DNA of 41,673 bases from CALOCY01 sp942491975 (GTDB lineage: Bacteria; Bacteroidota; Bacteroidia; Bacteroidales; Prolixibacteraceae), in NCBI GenBank assembly GCA_942491975.1, contig CALOCY010000001.1, positions 1 to 41,673 of the forward strand, in the 5' to 3' direction. Positions within the stretch are counted from its first letter, which is position 1, and the number at the start of each line of letters is the position of its first letter. Shown here one piece after another: positions 8,296-16,146 of this stretch. A model generated the notes under the pieces. It did not search any database, was not told where the DNA came from, and worked only from the letters and a program-made list of their open reading frames with translations. The position numbers and the translations under genes were made by a program.

Positions 8296-9911
8296 CGAAC
8301 AGCTCCAGACATATTACGCACGATATCTGCGTTAACTCTATTTTGCTCTGCGGCAACGGCTTTCGCAGTCGCCTGTGCGTTTGGGCCACCCTGGATAATA
8401 ATGTTGGTTTTTTGGTTCACGCTATTGTTGTTGCTACGCTGCAATGCCCCCACAACCTGTGGTGATGGCGCAAGAGCTGGTGGTTGTGATGACGATGGAG
8501 AATTCCCTCCGCCAAATAGATTCTTTACAAAACCCCAAAGCTTACTACTTATCTTTGCAAGCGCTGCGAATTTTGGAAACATAAAGCCAAAGAAATCAAC
8601 GAACCACGCTTTTACTGTGTCCCAATGTGTAATCAATTCTGTGCCAGCTGTAATTAGCCCCGCTATCGCGAGAATGATCAGTGATATTGGATTTGCATCC
8701 ATAACAACATTGAATGCTACCATGGCTATTTTTGCAGCATTCATCACCGTTGTTAATACGGCTTGCGCAGCAGCCCATGCGGCAGTCGCGCCTTTTACAA
8801 TTAATATGGCAGCACTTAACGATCCCACAACAACCGTAACCGCTTTTAAAATAGAACCAAACCTAGAACCCCAATCGATTAATGACTCGCCCCCATTCTT
8901 AAATGTGACGAAATCATCGATTAATAACCCAACAGCTGCAATCATGGATAATATAATTCCGAGCGGAGATGCTAAAAACTTCAAGTTTAAAAACTTCCAT
9001 GCGGCCGCAGCCGCTAAAATGCCACTGGCCCATCCGTGCGTTACATCGTTTAATCGATTAAACCATTTTATTATGATGCCAGATAAAAACCCTACTTTTT
9101 GCACGACTAACACAAAAACACTGGAAATTCTCAAAATAACTTCGACAATAGGAGTTATTGCCTGTATTATTTTTGGCCCATTGTCGACCATGAAACGCCT
9201 AAGAGAATCTATGCCGTCTTTTATTTTAGGCATGATTCGTAGTGAAACTGCATCTACTAATGTTTTAAATGCAAACTTCATGCGGGTTATAGAATCTATA
9301 AATGCCTCTGAATTTTTAGCGGCTTGATTGGCATTTATCCCAACACCATCAAACATTGTTTTAAACTCATCGTTTAAACCTGACACATCACTTGTTAGTG
9401 CTCTTACTAGCGTAGGATCAATACCAAGTCGTTCTAAAACAGCGACTTGCTTTTGTGATGTAAAACCTTTTATCTTATTTCCAACATCGGTCATTAATGT
9501 TGCTGTGTCTTTTAGTTGACCTTTACTATCACGAGCATTAATTCCAAGCTCTCTAAATGCTAATGCGCCTCTACCAATGCCTAACGCCGCTTCACCTGCC
9601 GTTCTATTAAACCTATCTAATGATCCTCTAACAGCTTCTACACTAGAACCTGTCAAACTAGCTACAAATCCAAGCTTCGTTATTGATTCAGCACTCGTGT
9701 TTACTCTCTCGCTAAGCAATTGGATTTGATTAAACCCTTGCGCCGTATTTGTTACGAATTTTGATACAAGGCCGGCCGCCGCTGTTGCCGCCGCTCCCAC
9801 AGCGCTAGCAGCAACAGCGGCTTTTTTAAGCCCAGAGTTAAACTGCTTGAACGAAGATTGATCAACCTTGAACCCAAGGCCTACGAGGAATTCTTGTATA
9901 GTTACAGCCAT
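8292..9911 (-). CDS. Tape measure protein
   Basis: The 539-residue protein has an Ala-rich start (LKKAAVAASAVGAAATAAAG), long amphipathic helices, several hydrophobic segments in the second half (about residues 250-420) and a Pro/Ser-rich linker before the C-terminus. This is the usual make-up of a tape measure protein, which sets tail length and helps DNA enter the cell; a protein this short implies a short tail. It is the largest tail gene, directly after the frameshifted chaperone, whose -1 frame ends in TAATG shared with this start. Confidence 0.9.
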   Translation of the reverse strand: MAVTIQEFLVGLGFKVDQSSFKQFNSGLKKAAVAASAVGAAATAAAGLVSKFVTNTAQGFNQIQLLSERVNTSAESITKLGFVASLTGSSVEAVRGSLDRFNRTAGEAALGIGRGALAFRELGINARDSKGQLKDTATLMTDVGNKIKGFTSQKQVAVLERLGIDPTLVRALTSDVSGLNDEFKTMFDGVGINANQAAKNSEAFIDSITRMKFAFKTLVDAVSLRIMPKIKDGIDSLRRFMVDNGPKIIQAITPIVEVILRISSVFVLVVQKVGFLSGIIIKWFNRLNDVTHGWASGILAAAAAWKFLNLKFLASPLGIILSMIAAVGLLIDDFVTFKNGGESLIDWGSRFGSILKAVTVVVGSLSAAILIVKGATAAWAAAQAVLTTVMNAAKIAMVAFNVVMDANPISLIILAIAGLITAGTELITHWDTVKAWFVDFFGFMFPKFAALAKISSKLWGFVKNLFGGGNSPSSSQPPALAPSPQVVGALQRSNNNSVNQKTNIIIQGGPNAQATAKAVAAEQNRVNADIVRNMSGAVR

Positions 9912-10482
9912 TACGATAAAGACTCCTCTATTCTTCGTTCATTTTCATTTTTAATGGATATCGCGTCATTCATTAGTTTTATATCTCCCAATGAAAGAGT
10001 GCCATCAATCAAACTCTCGTATTTACACAAACCGTGAAGGACTGGCCGCATAAGCCAGTCCTCACCCCCAGGCATTTCAACAAAAACTACTGAGCCTTCA
10101 ATTCTTCTGTCGACTCCTGGGGGATTTGAAAAAAACTTCCAATATTTTCAACCCCAATATTATGCTGAAACGATTTAATAGCAATTTCAACCATAACTTT
10201 TAAATCTTCCTTTATATCAACATATGCAATACTTTTCCCTGTGCAAATTGGCGCATACCCCATGCCTTTTTCTTCTTTACGCATGACGACACTTAGCAGT
10301 GAATATATTACATATTCCCAGTCTTCCTCCTCCAAGTTTGATCCACAAGCCAAGAACGCTGATGCATTTGCTTCAAAATCAATCCCCGCAAATGCCCCCG
10401 CTAATCTTCTCAAAATATGGAACTGCTTCATCGCTGTTAGTTTCCCTACTTTATACATTATGCCGTTTATTTCAAATTCCAT
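9911..10482 (-). CDS. Frameshifted long tail assembly chaperone (GT-like fusion)
   Basis: The long product is best written as join(10482..10129, 10129..9911). After 118 codons, ribosomes slip back one base on the TTTTTTT run at 10129-10135 and then read 72 further codons (SNPPGVDRRIEG to RRIEESLS), ending at a TAA that shares a base with the tape-measure ATG. The whole 176-base gap between chaperone and tape measure is thus open in the -1 frame. A stem of CCCCCAGG (10116-10123) with CCTGGGGG (10065-10072) begins 5 bases after the slip site, followed by an 8-bp hairpin at 10039-10061. This matches the G/GT arrangement of lambda and many tailed phages. Slippage itself is inferred. Confidence 0.82.
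10087..10482 (-). CDS. Tail assembly chaperone, short form (G-like)
   Basis: The 131-residue zero-frame product (MEFEINGIMYKVGKLTAMKQFHILRRLAGAF) is hydrophilic with mixed helices and no catalytic motif. It lies between the tail tube and the tape measure, where chaperones that coat the tape measure during tail assembly are encoded. The ATG at 10482 shares a base with the stop of the tube gene. The frame ends at TAG (10087), shortly after the slippery run that yields the longer form. Confidence 0.8.
   Translation of the reverse strand: MEFEINGIMYKVGKLTAMKQFHILRRLAGAFAGIDFEANASAFLACGSNLEEEDWEYVIYSLLSVVMRKEEKGMGYAPICTGKSIAYVDIKEDLKVMVEIAIKSFQHNIGVENIGSFFQIPQESTEELKAQ
10116..10135 (-). promoter_or_regulatory. 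-1 ribosomal frameshift signal
   Basis: The transcript reads AGT TTT TTT CAA, a seven-U slip site at 10129-10135 in the right phase for tandem -1 slippage. A five-base spacer (CAAAU) is followed by an 8-base arm perfectly complementary to 10065-10072, leaving a 43-base loop that contains the zero-frame stop. Spacer length and stem position match known stimulatory structures. Confidence 0.75.
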
Positions 10483-10937
10483 TAGTTAGCCTCCGGCGTG
10501 CCTGGCCCAAGGGTAGATTCAACCCTTGCGACATCAAATGCCCACTCGTTCATCCCTGCCTCTGTTGCGTAGGCTAGGTCTGGCATTTTTTTGAATGCAA
10601 CCTGAAACATTGTTAAAAAATCCCCTCTTGCAGTGTCATTTAAAACAACTGTGTTTAGTCCATGCGTTCTTGCATCTTGCACTTGCAAATTCATCATGTT
10701 TGAAAGCTCTTGGTTTGTTGCTGACGTTTTCAAAAGCCTAACAGTAAGCTGCGCTGCATTGTTAGAAATAAGCGAGTGTGCAACATGCTTGTCAGCGCCT
10801 GTTAGCATAACGTTTTTGTCGTTAGCCATGGTTATAGTAAGCCCTTCTGCCGCTGCGCCTGAACCCTCACCAATTTTTATAGAACCGCCAAACCCAGTTA
10901 TTGTTGCAGTTACATTTTGAAATGAATATGTGCTCAT
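10482..10937 (-). CDS. Tail tube protein (DUF3277)
   Basis: The 151-residue protein (MSTYSFQNVTATITGFGGSIKIG) carries the DUF3277 signature of small-myovirus tail tubes: FQNV.ATI.GPGG-like start, ANDKNVMLTGADKHVAHSLISNNAAQLTVRLLKTS, and a C-terminal half ending in ARVESTLGPGTPEAN. It forms the inner tube through which DNA passes. It follows the sheath, the standard order, with a strong ribosome binding site (TAGGAGAT). Confidence 0.9.
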   Translation of the reverse strand: MSTYSFQNVTATITGFGGSIKIGEGSGAAAEGLTITMANDKNVMLTGADKHVAHSLISNNAAQLTVRLLKTSATNQELSNMMNLQVQDARTHGLNTVVLNDTARGDFLTMFQVAFKKMPDLAYATEAGMNEWAFDVARVESTLGPGTPEAN

Positions 10938-10948
10938 TTTTTTATCTC

Positions 10949-12418
10949 CTACCGATTTGCCACGACAGCAATGTTAATTTTATGAATTGCACCCGCTAGC
11001 TTAACCGCGATTTGAATTAATGGGGCTGTACGCGTATCTCTAATCGCTTGCGGCTGAAGATTGATCGATTCTGTGAAAATATAGTAGCCTGATGTTAATG
11101 TGTCTCCCCTTTTAAGAGTTCCAAACCCATCCTCATTCCACACGCCAGGACCGACCAGGCCATTGCTAACAGCTCTATTACACACAGAAGCACACTCCGT
11201 TACGAGTTGACTTTGGCCAGCTTCGGTCTGTGGTATTTTGGTTGCACTCGTAAATAGCAAATTGAACAATGCCTCTTGCAACGCATCTTTAAACCAATCC
11301 AGCCCGTGAATTTCATCGAAATATGCTTGGCCGGACATGACGCCATACTGAATAATGGCCTCCTCATTCGAATATGTAACAAATACGTTGTATCTCTTGG
11401 TCTCAAGCGTATTAGCCTGTGTGGTGGTAATTAATTCCGGCGTCACAATTGGCTCATTTTTATACATCATTGTGATTGTTGAATTATTGGCCTCAAAGTC
11501 AACAGTCGCCGCTCTACCAAAAAATGAGCATACAGCAAATGGCGTTTGTGAATACTGTAGCGCAACTCGCGTATAGTCACCCGGCAATAATATCGATCCA
11601 ATATCTCCACTATACCCAGAATCTAACGCGCCAGTGTCACTCTCCGTAATACAGAAAATACGGCTTTCAGACGATGCTTGAATAAAGTCCGCCACTTCTA
11701 CGTATTCAGCATTGGACAATGTTACCGAAGCTGCAAACGTTTCCGCATACCAACCACTATTTTGAGCCAATATCACGGTGGCCTCAAGCGGTGTTTCAGC
11801 ATCAAAGCCCGCGATTATTTGTGCAGAAGTAGCAGCTGTCAATCGAAGCTGTGCCGAAATGTCAGTTCCGGTGCCTTCTGGTGAAGCAAAGCTGACCGTT
11901 GATGAAATACCAGTCGTAGCGCTTGTCGCAATGAATCTAGTGCCGTCCCAAATTATTGAGCCGCCAACTAATGCAGCATCAATGACGCTTGCTACTCCGT
12001 TTAGATTTGTTTCAAGTGAAAAATCTAACCCTGTTATGTCCTCATTAACACCATCAAACGAAATACTAAATGTACCGTCTAAAATAGGCGTCCAGTTTGT
12101 CATCAGCTGCTCAGAAACAGTTAATATTCCACCTTGCAAAATTGCAGCGGTAGGGGTTCTTAACCATCGACCAATAAACAACTCTCTTGGCTGTGGGTTC
12201 TGGCTAAAGAATAAAAGTGCCGCATCATATTCTGGGGCAGTAGTTCCAAAATCAGCCGCCACTTCTTCAATGCTCAAATATTCTCTTATTCTTTGCTCGC
12301 CATTAATTACGTCGCTATCTCCAACAATTAGCAAAATGCCAAAGTTCCGCTGCGCGGCTGCTAGAGGGCTTAGTGTGACTGTTACGTCTACTAAGTTGTC
12401 AATATTTAATCCAGCCAT
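10949..12418 (-). CDS. Tail sheath protein (DUF3383)
   Basis: The 489-residue protein has the DUF3383 pattern: MAGLNIDNLVDVTVTLSPLAAAQRNFGILLIVG at the start, YDAALLFFSQNPQPRELFIGRW near residue 80, and a C-terminal domain with LDWFKDALQEALFNLLF and YYIFTESINLQPQAIRDTRTAP, typical of contractile sheaths. The presence of this gene shows that the tail is contractile. It is followed by the tube gene and preceded by the neck genes. Confidence 0.93.
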   Translation of the reverse strand: MAGLNIDNLVDVTVTLSPLAAAQRNFGILLIVGDSDVINGEQRIREYLSIEEVAADFGTTAPEYDAALLFFSQNPQPRELFIGRWLRTPTAAILQGGILTVSEQLMTNWTPILDGTFSISFDGVNEDITGLDFSLETNLNGVASVIDAALVGGSIIWDGTRFIATSATTGISSTVSFASPEGTGTDISAQLRLTAATSAQIIAGFDAETPLEATVILAQNSGWYAETFAASVTLSNAEYVEVADFIQASSESRIFCITESDTGALDSGYSGDIGSILLPGDYTRVALQYSQTPFAVCSFFGRAATVDFEANNSTITMMYKNEPIVTPELITTTQANTLETKRYNVFVTYSNEEAIIQYGVMSGQAYFDEIHGLDWFKDALQEALFNLLFTSATKIPQTEAGQSQLVTECASVCNRAVSNGLVGPGVWNEDGFGTLKRGDTLTSGYYIFTESINLQPQAIRDTRTAPLIQIAVKLAGAIHKINIAVVANR

Positions 12419-12438
12419 GTGTTTTTTACTCCCATTAG

Positions 12439-13029
12439 CTATATTGTAAAATCTTCAGTAATTGTTCGATCACTGCTGTTTGCTTGTATCTGTCCATATG
12501 CACCTACGAAACTTAAAATTGGGTAAGTCCTTCTTATTTCCCTACGGATTGTCATTGTCATATCGGTACGATCATAGTACCTATCGTTGACCAATTCTGG
12601 AACATGCAATGTATTGCTAAAGCCCACCAAACCCATACCTACTAATCGTAGCTGCTCGCTGTTTTGAGTGATGTACATGCCATCTCGCAATGCACTTGAA
12701 AACGTCATTGTATTAGGCCCGTAAAAACTGCATAGAAAATCTATCGTTTCATTTCTGGCCATCTCTAATGCGTCACCATCACTGTTTATTTGCTTGTGCG
12801 GCTCATTGTCTGGTCGAATATCAGAAATTGAAAATGATACCCAATCAGTGTCTATGCTTGGTATGGGCTGTGGGTTCTGTTGCCACCCTGGGCGCACAAA
12901 TTCAGGCGGTAAGCATGTTACCCCCTCTATTACGCCGTGCATAAAATCTAAAATGCTTTGATCATTTAATGGTGGCGTGCTGGTTTCAACTAAGTATCCA
13001 CCGGTAACACTAGTGTTATTGTTCGCCAT
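12439..13029 (-). CDS. Neck / tail terminator protein (LIC_12616-like)
   Basis: The 196-residue protein contains LPPEFVRPGWQQNPQPIPSIDTDWVSFSI, the signature of the LIC_12616 / gp12-like neck terminator family, which caps the tail tube and sheath before joining to the head. VSFSI followed by mixed beta-strands and TMTIRREIRRTYPIL fits a gpU-like fold. It lies between the connector genes and the sheath, as in related phages. Confidence 0.8.
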   Translation of the reverse strand: MANNNTSVTGGYLVETSTPPLNDQSILDFMHGVIEGVTCLPPEFVRPGWQQNPQPIPSIDTDWVSFSISDIRPDNEPHKQINSDGDALEMARNETIDFLCSFYGPNTMTFSSALRDGMYITQNSEQLRLVGMGLVGFSNTLHVPELVNDRYYDRTDMTMTIRREIRRTYPILSFVGAYGQIQANSSDRTITEDFTI

Positions 13030-13420
13030 CTGCCGCCTCCGTTAAACAAAATGCTTTTGTAAAACCCGCGCCATAATTCGAAAAATTCTCTTCAATGCGC
13101 TTAACCTGATATCGCTTGTTATTCCAAATCAAAATATCAGCGTAAAACCCTGTTGTTCCAACGTTAGGGCCTTCTGCATGAAGCACGCCTTTATAGTGCA
13201 CGATTATTCCATCGGCAAATTTTGAACTTTGCTTTTCACGCTCCATACTTTCGTCAGCTTCTGATGTGTCAGATTGCACCACCGCAATTATGTTTTGGGG
13301 TGGGTCTTCAACAATAACTGTTCTAGCAAACTGGCTCGTGGTGTACGGTCGCCTAATAAGCACGAGCGTATCCGCAAAGTCAGGGTCAATCATTAAAAAA
13401 GATGTGTTTAATAGCGCCAT
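13016..13420 (-). CDS. Head-tail joining protein
   Basis: The 134-residue protein (MALLNTSFLMIDPDFADTLVLIRRP) is a beta-rich protein with KGVLHAEGP and NNKRYQVKRIEENFSNYGAGFTKAFCL, a pattern common in minor connectors located before the terminator. It overlaps the next gene by 14 bases and abuts the gp10-like gene. A stopper or connector role is inferred mainly from order between DUF4054 and neck genes. Confidence 0.6.
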   Translation of the reverse strand: MALLNTSFLMIDPDFADTLVLIRRPYTTSQFARTVIVEDPPQNIIAVVQSDTSEADESMEREKQSSKFADGIIVHYKGVLHAEGPNVGTTGFYADILIWNNKRYQVKRIEENFSNYGAGFTKAFCLTEAADGEQ

Positions 13421-13911
13421 TATTTATCCCTTATCACAAAGGATATGCTATTCAACAATTGCCCGGTTCGAATCAATGGCTTTGTGCCTTTTTTACCGCG
13501 TCTAGCCCTTGCATCAAGGGTGCTTTGCGCTAAAGGTTTAAAATGATCGCTCTGGACGATATATTTTTTTACCCCAGCTTGAGAAATCAACCCGGCAGCT
13601 GTTAATCCTTCAACTAGCTTTTTGCTATTTAAAAAAGATTTTTTAGCAGCTGCTTTTAATGCATTTGCCACTTGTGGTGCTGTGCTTTGCACTCCAGGCT
13701 TTAAGAATGGACGTGCAGGGATATTTTGCGCAGGAGACCCGTTTTCTTGTAGGAATCCGATTTCAGAATTAGTCAACTCTTTCGGTTCACCCTTTTCTCT
13801 CTTTCTTCGGTTTTTCTCTTGAGGAATGCCAACAAGAATACGCTTCTTAGCCATAATCTGAACAGCCTTTAGAATATCTTGTGTTTTATCCTTGGTCATC
13901 GTTACGCTCAT
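13420..13911 (-). CDS. HK97 gp10-like / virion morphogenesis protein
   Basis: I place the start at 13911 (MSVTMTKDKTQD), which overlaps the upstream stop (ATGA), giving 163 residues; a longer frame to 13983 lies inside DUF4054. It is very basic (RILVGIPQEKNRRKREKGEPKELTN) and has EIGFLQENGSPAQNIPARPFLKPG, the hallmark of gp10-like tail completion proteins, then TGQLLNSISFVI at the C-terminus. These proteins sit at the head-tail junction. Confidence 0.82.
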   Translation of the reverse strand: MSVTMTKDKTQDILKAVQIMAKKRILVGIPQEKNRRKREKGEPKELTNSEIGFLQENGSPAQNIPARPFLKPGVQSTAPQVANALKAAAKKSFLNSKKLVEGLTAAGLISQAGVKKYIVQSDHFKPLAQSTLDARARRGKKGTKPLIRTGQLLNSISFVIRDK

Positions 13912-14291
13912 AGTTGTACGCACCCAGCACAATTTAGCTTTATCAGACGCAAATATGCTTTCCCGTACCACGTCGTGTTCCAATGCCCAGCGTCTAGCTC
14001 CATTGAATCGCCCGTGTCATAAGACACAGAAGAGCTGCCAACTTCCTTGCTGCTTGTAGCACCGCCAATGTCCCCCGGAAATCCACCAAACCCAGCAACG
14101 TCTACATTTTTAGCAGCTAACGTTATCGAGTGTGCAGTATATAGCTCAACAATTGGTGTTCTGATAACGCCGAACTTATTTGGGTCTATTTGGTTTTCTG
14201 CTAGATCAGACCAAAAGGTAATCATACTATCGGGGTACGTAGTGGTATTTGCAAACTCTGCAAAGTCTATGCGAAATTGTGCAATATCCAT
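13908..14291 (-). CDS. DUF4054 head-tail connector protein
   Basis: The 127-residue protein starts MDIAQFRIDFAEFANTTTYPD, followed by a helical region and a Gly/Ser-rich loop before TTWYGKAYLRLIKLN, matching DUF4054 at full length. The family is the adaptor between portal and tail, similar in role to HK97 gp6. It is encoded next to the capsid gene in this phage type. Confidence 0.88.
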   Translation of the reverse strand: MDIAQFRIDFAEFANTTTYPDSMITFWSDLAENQIDPNKFGVIRTPIVELYTAHSITLAAKNVDVAGFGGFPGDIGGATSSKEVGSSSVSYDTGDSMELDAGHWNTTWYGKAYLRLIKLNCAGCVQL

Positions 14292-14307
14292 TACGTACCC
14301 CTATGCA

Positions 14308-14610
14308 TTACTTCTTGTCGAACAAGTCTTTTTGCTTAGCACTATTCGCTTTCTTCAAAAACTTTTCTGAAGAGCTTAACAATGTAACTTTGCCAGTTTC
14401 TACTAGAGCCTTAAAAAACCAACCTTCAGTTAACTTATCATCAACATCATACACGCGGCCCTTGTCAAAATGGAAGCCAATCCTACCATTGACATTTTTC
14501 CGCCTGCCATTGTTAGTCATTTCATTTTTTACGCCTTTTGCGATGATTGCTTTTTCAGCGGTCCTTTCAGGGTAAAATAAATTTACAGGTATTTTAAATT
14601 CTACTTTCAT
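14308..14610 (-). CDS. Small structural-module protein
   Basis: I use the ATG at 14610 (MKVEFKIPVNLFYPERTA), two bases after the capsid stop, giving 100 residues; a longer frame would overlap the capsid gene. The protein is basic, with KNVNGRIGFHFDKGRVYDVDDKLTEGWFFKALVETG. This resembles short proteins that sit between capsid and connector in related phages. No enzymatic motif is visible; a role in head assembly is only suggested by position. Confidence 0.6.
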   Translation of the reverse strand: MKVEFKIPVNLFYPERTAEKAIIAKGVKNEMTNNGRRKNVNGRIGFHFDKGRVYDVDDKLTEGWFFKALVETGKVTLLSSSEKFLKKANSAKQKDLFDKK

Positions 14611-14612
14611 AA

Positions 14613-15623
14613 TTAAATCCCATCTGTATATTGTACTGTTTCTGGATATGGAAATTCCATTGATCCATAAGCCCACATGTAAGGAGTATTAATCCAAACA
14701 CCATTATATTGTGTTGGCAGAGACTCTACCGGTGCCATTGGGAAACGTACGTATTGTTCGCTATTCGTATATGCGATCATTCGTTGTGTTCCGCCAGCTC
14801 CCACGCCATTTAAAAGCTTCATGCTAACAATTTCAAATGCAACGCCAGACATTGTAGCAATGTTATTTTCCATGACATATTTCAAAATCGTTTTGTCAGC
14901 TTGTCCACTTACTTTCCTGCTTACTAATTCACTCCACTGGGCCGGTGGCAACCCAAGCTTCGCAGGAACAACAGCATAAGCCGAATCTTCCCATGTTGAA
15001 GTTAATAGATCGTTAACATCAGCTAAAATTTCGTCGGCGCTTTTAGTTGACCATTCAGGGAAGCCTGAAGCACCATTGGGAACAGTAGATGATGTAACGA
15101 CGGATGAATTCAATAAACCCTCAGCTGGAGAAGCACTATTGTCGAAATTGTCATCTCCAAGATAAACCATCTCATCAGTATATTGATTGTATAGTTCTCT
15201 AAATGCAATTTGTTGCTGAGTGTCAAGAGGTTGTTGTGTTCTCTCACTTGCTCTTAAGTCAATAACTGAATATTGCAGATTTTGGCCCAATTCACGGACA
15301 GGTGTTACAACCTTCTCGCCATCAACAGTTACGTTTGTTAGCTGAGTAGTGCTTGGCGAAATCCAAGGTTTACCTGTTGCTTGATAACTACCTTGAGAAC
15401 CGTAAGTTGATCGAGTAAAAGATGTGGACTTAACACCAATTGATACGCCAGGTCGCAACTTAATATCACGCCCCCAAGTGTACATGTACAATGGCATATT
15501 AATCGTTTGATCAAAATCTTCTAACATATTAGTGTAATATGCCAAATTAGAATCCGATACGTGGCCTCTGATATGCTTTACAGCATCCATAGCTTTTTTT
15601 CTGCTTAATTCTCTAGAAATCAT
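14613..15623 (-). CDS. Major capsid protein (DUF2184 family)
   Basis: The 336-residue protein has the DUF2184 pattern, including YMYTWGRDIKLRPGV, a long internal segment SVIDLRASERTQQPLDTQQQIAFRELYNQ and a C-terminal MAPVESLPTQYNGVWINTPYMWAYGSMEFPYP. These are HK97-fold capsid proteins of small myoviruses. It is preceded by a decoration protein and a protease-scaffold gene, and has a strong ribosome binding site (AAAGGAGAT). Confidence 0.9.
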   Translation of the reverse strand: MISRELSRKKAMDAVKHIRGHVSDSNLAYYTNMLEDFDQTINMPLYMYTWGRDIKLRPGVSIGVKSTSFTRSTYGSQGSYQATGKPWISPSTTQLTNVTVDGEKVVTPVRELGQNLQYSVIDLRASERTQQPLDTQQQIAFRELYNQYTDEMVYLGDDNFDNSASPAEGLLNSSVVTSSTVPNGASGFPEWSTKSADEILADVNDLLTSTWEDSAYAVVPAKLGLPPAQWSELVSRKVSGQADKTILKYVMENNIATMSGVAFEIVSMKLLNGVGAGGTQRMIAYTNSEQYVRFPMAPVESLPTQYNGVWINTPYMWAYGSMEFPYPETVQYTDGI

Positions 15624-15634
15624 TTTTATCTCCT

Positions 15635-16135
15635 TTATTGTGCTAGGACATGAATGCCGGTGACAAGATTAGCATCCGTTCCAGATGTAGACCATGTTAC
15701 TCCTGGAAGCAATACGTTTTCACCTGGCACACTGGTTGCTTCTAACTGACCAACAACGTTTGGTAAATTCTCTAAAATTCTCAGGTATACCGGTTGCCCT
15801 ACTACAGGAACGCCTACAGCACAGGTAACTGCGATGTAACCATTTATCAATGTTCCTTGTGGAAATTCGGCATTGGGCAGCGGATTCCCAAATCCTGCGC
15901 TAATAGTTGCGCCCTGAACTGGAACGTCTCTAACTAAGATACCGTAAAAATCCGCCGCAGTATCACCCGATTGGATCGCTTCGATAAATTCACCAACAAG
16001 CTTTACCGGATCACCGGCCGCTTGAGGTGGGTTAGTATTAGGATCAATTTTAGTTGTCCTAATATTGATGTTTGTTTTTTCAATAACATCTCCGGGAAAC
16101 CCTGCACCGGCTCGGTTTATAATAGCAGTAGCCAT
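15635..16135 (-). CDS. Capsid cement/decoration protein
   Basis: The 166-residue protein (MATAIINRAGAGFPGDVIEKTN) is beta-rich with YGILVRDVPVQGA, FPQGTLINGYIAVTCAVG and PVVGQPVYLRI, typical of structural cement proteins encoded before the capsid gene. It would bind the outer capsid surface. It lies 11 bases upstream of the capsid gene and has an AAGGAG binding site. No cysteine or catalytic residues of note. Confidence 0.78.
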   Translation of the reverse strand: MATAIINRAGAGFPGDVIEKTNINIRTTKIDPNTNPPQAAGDPVKLVGEFIEAIQSGDTAADFYGILVRDVPVQGATISAGFGNPLPNAEFPQGTLINGYIAVTCAVGVPVVGQPVYLRILENLPNVVGQLEATSVPGENVLLPGVTWSTSGTDANLVTGIHVLAQ

Positions 16136-16146
16136 TTTTTAACTCC

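Noticed and set aside
8401..9327. 308-codon plus-strand frame
   Set aside because: It is the antisense of the tape measure gene, with composition explained by that gene's codons and no ribosome binding site.
11778..12449. 223-codon plus-strand frame
   Set aside because: Antisense of the well-supported sheath gene; no start signal or domain.
13912..13983. Longer N-terminus for the gp10-like protein
   Set aside because: It would lie entirely within the DUF4054 gene; the internal ATG at 13911 gives a coupled ATGA start and matches family length.
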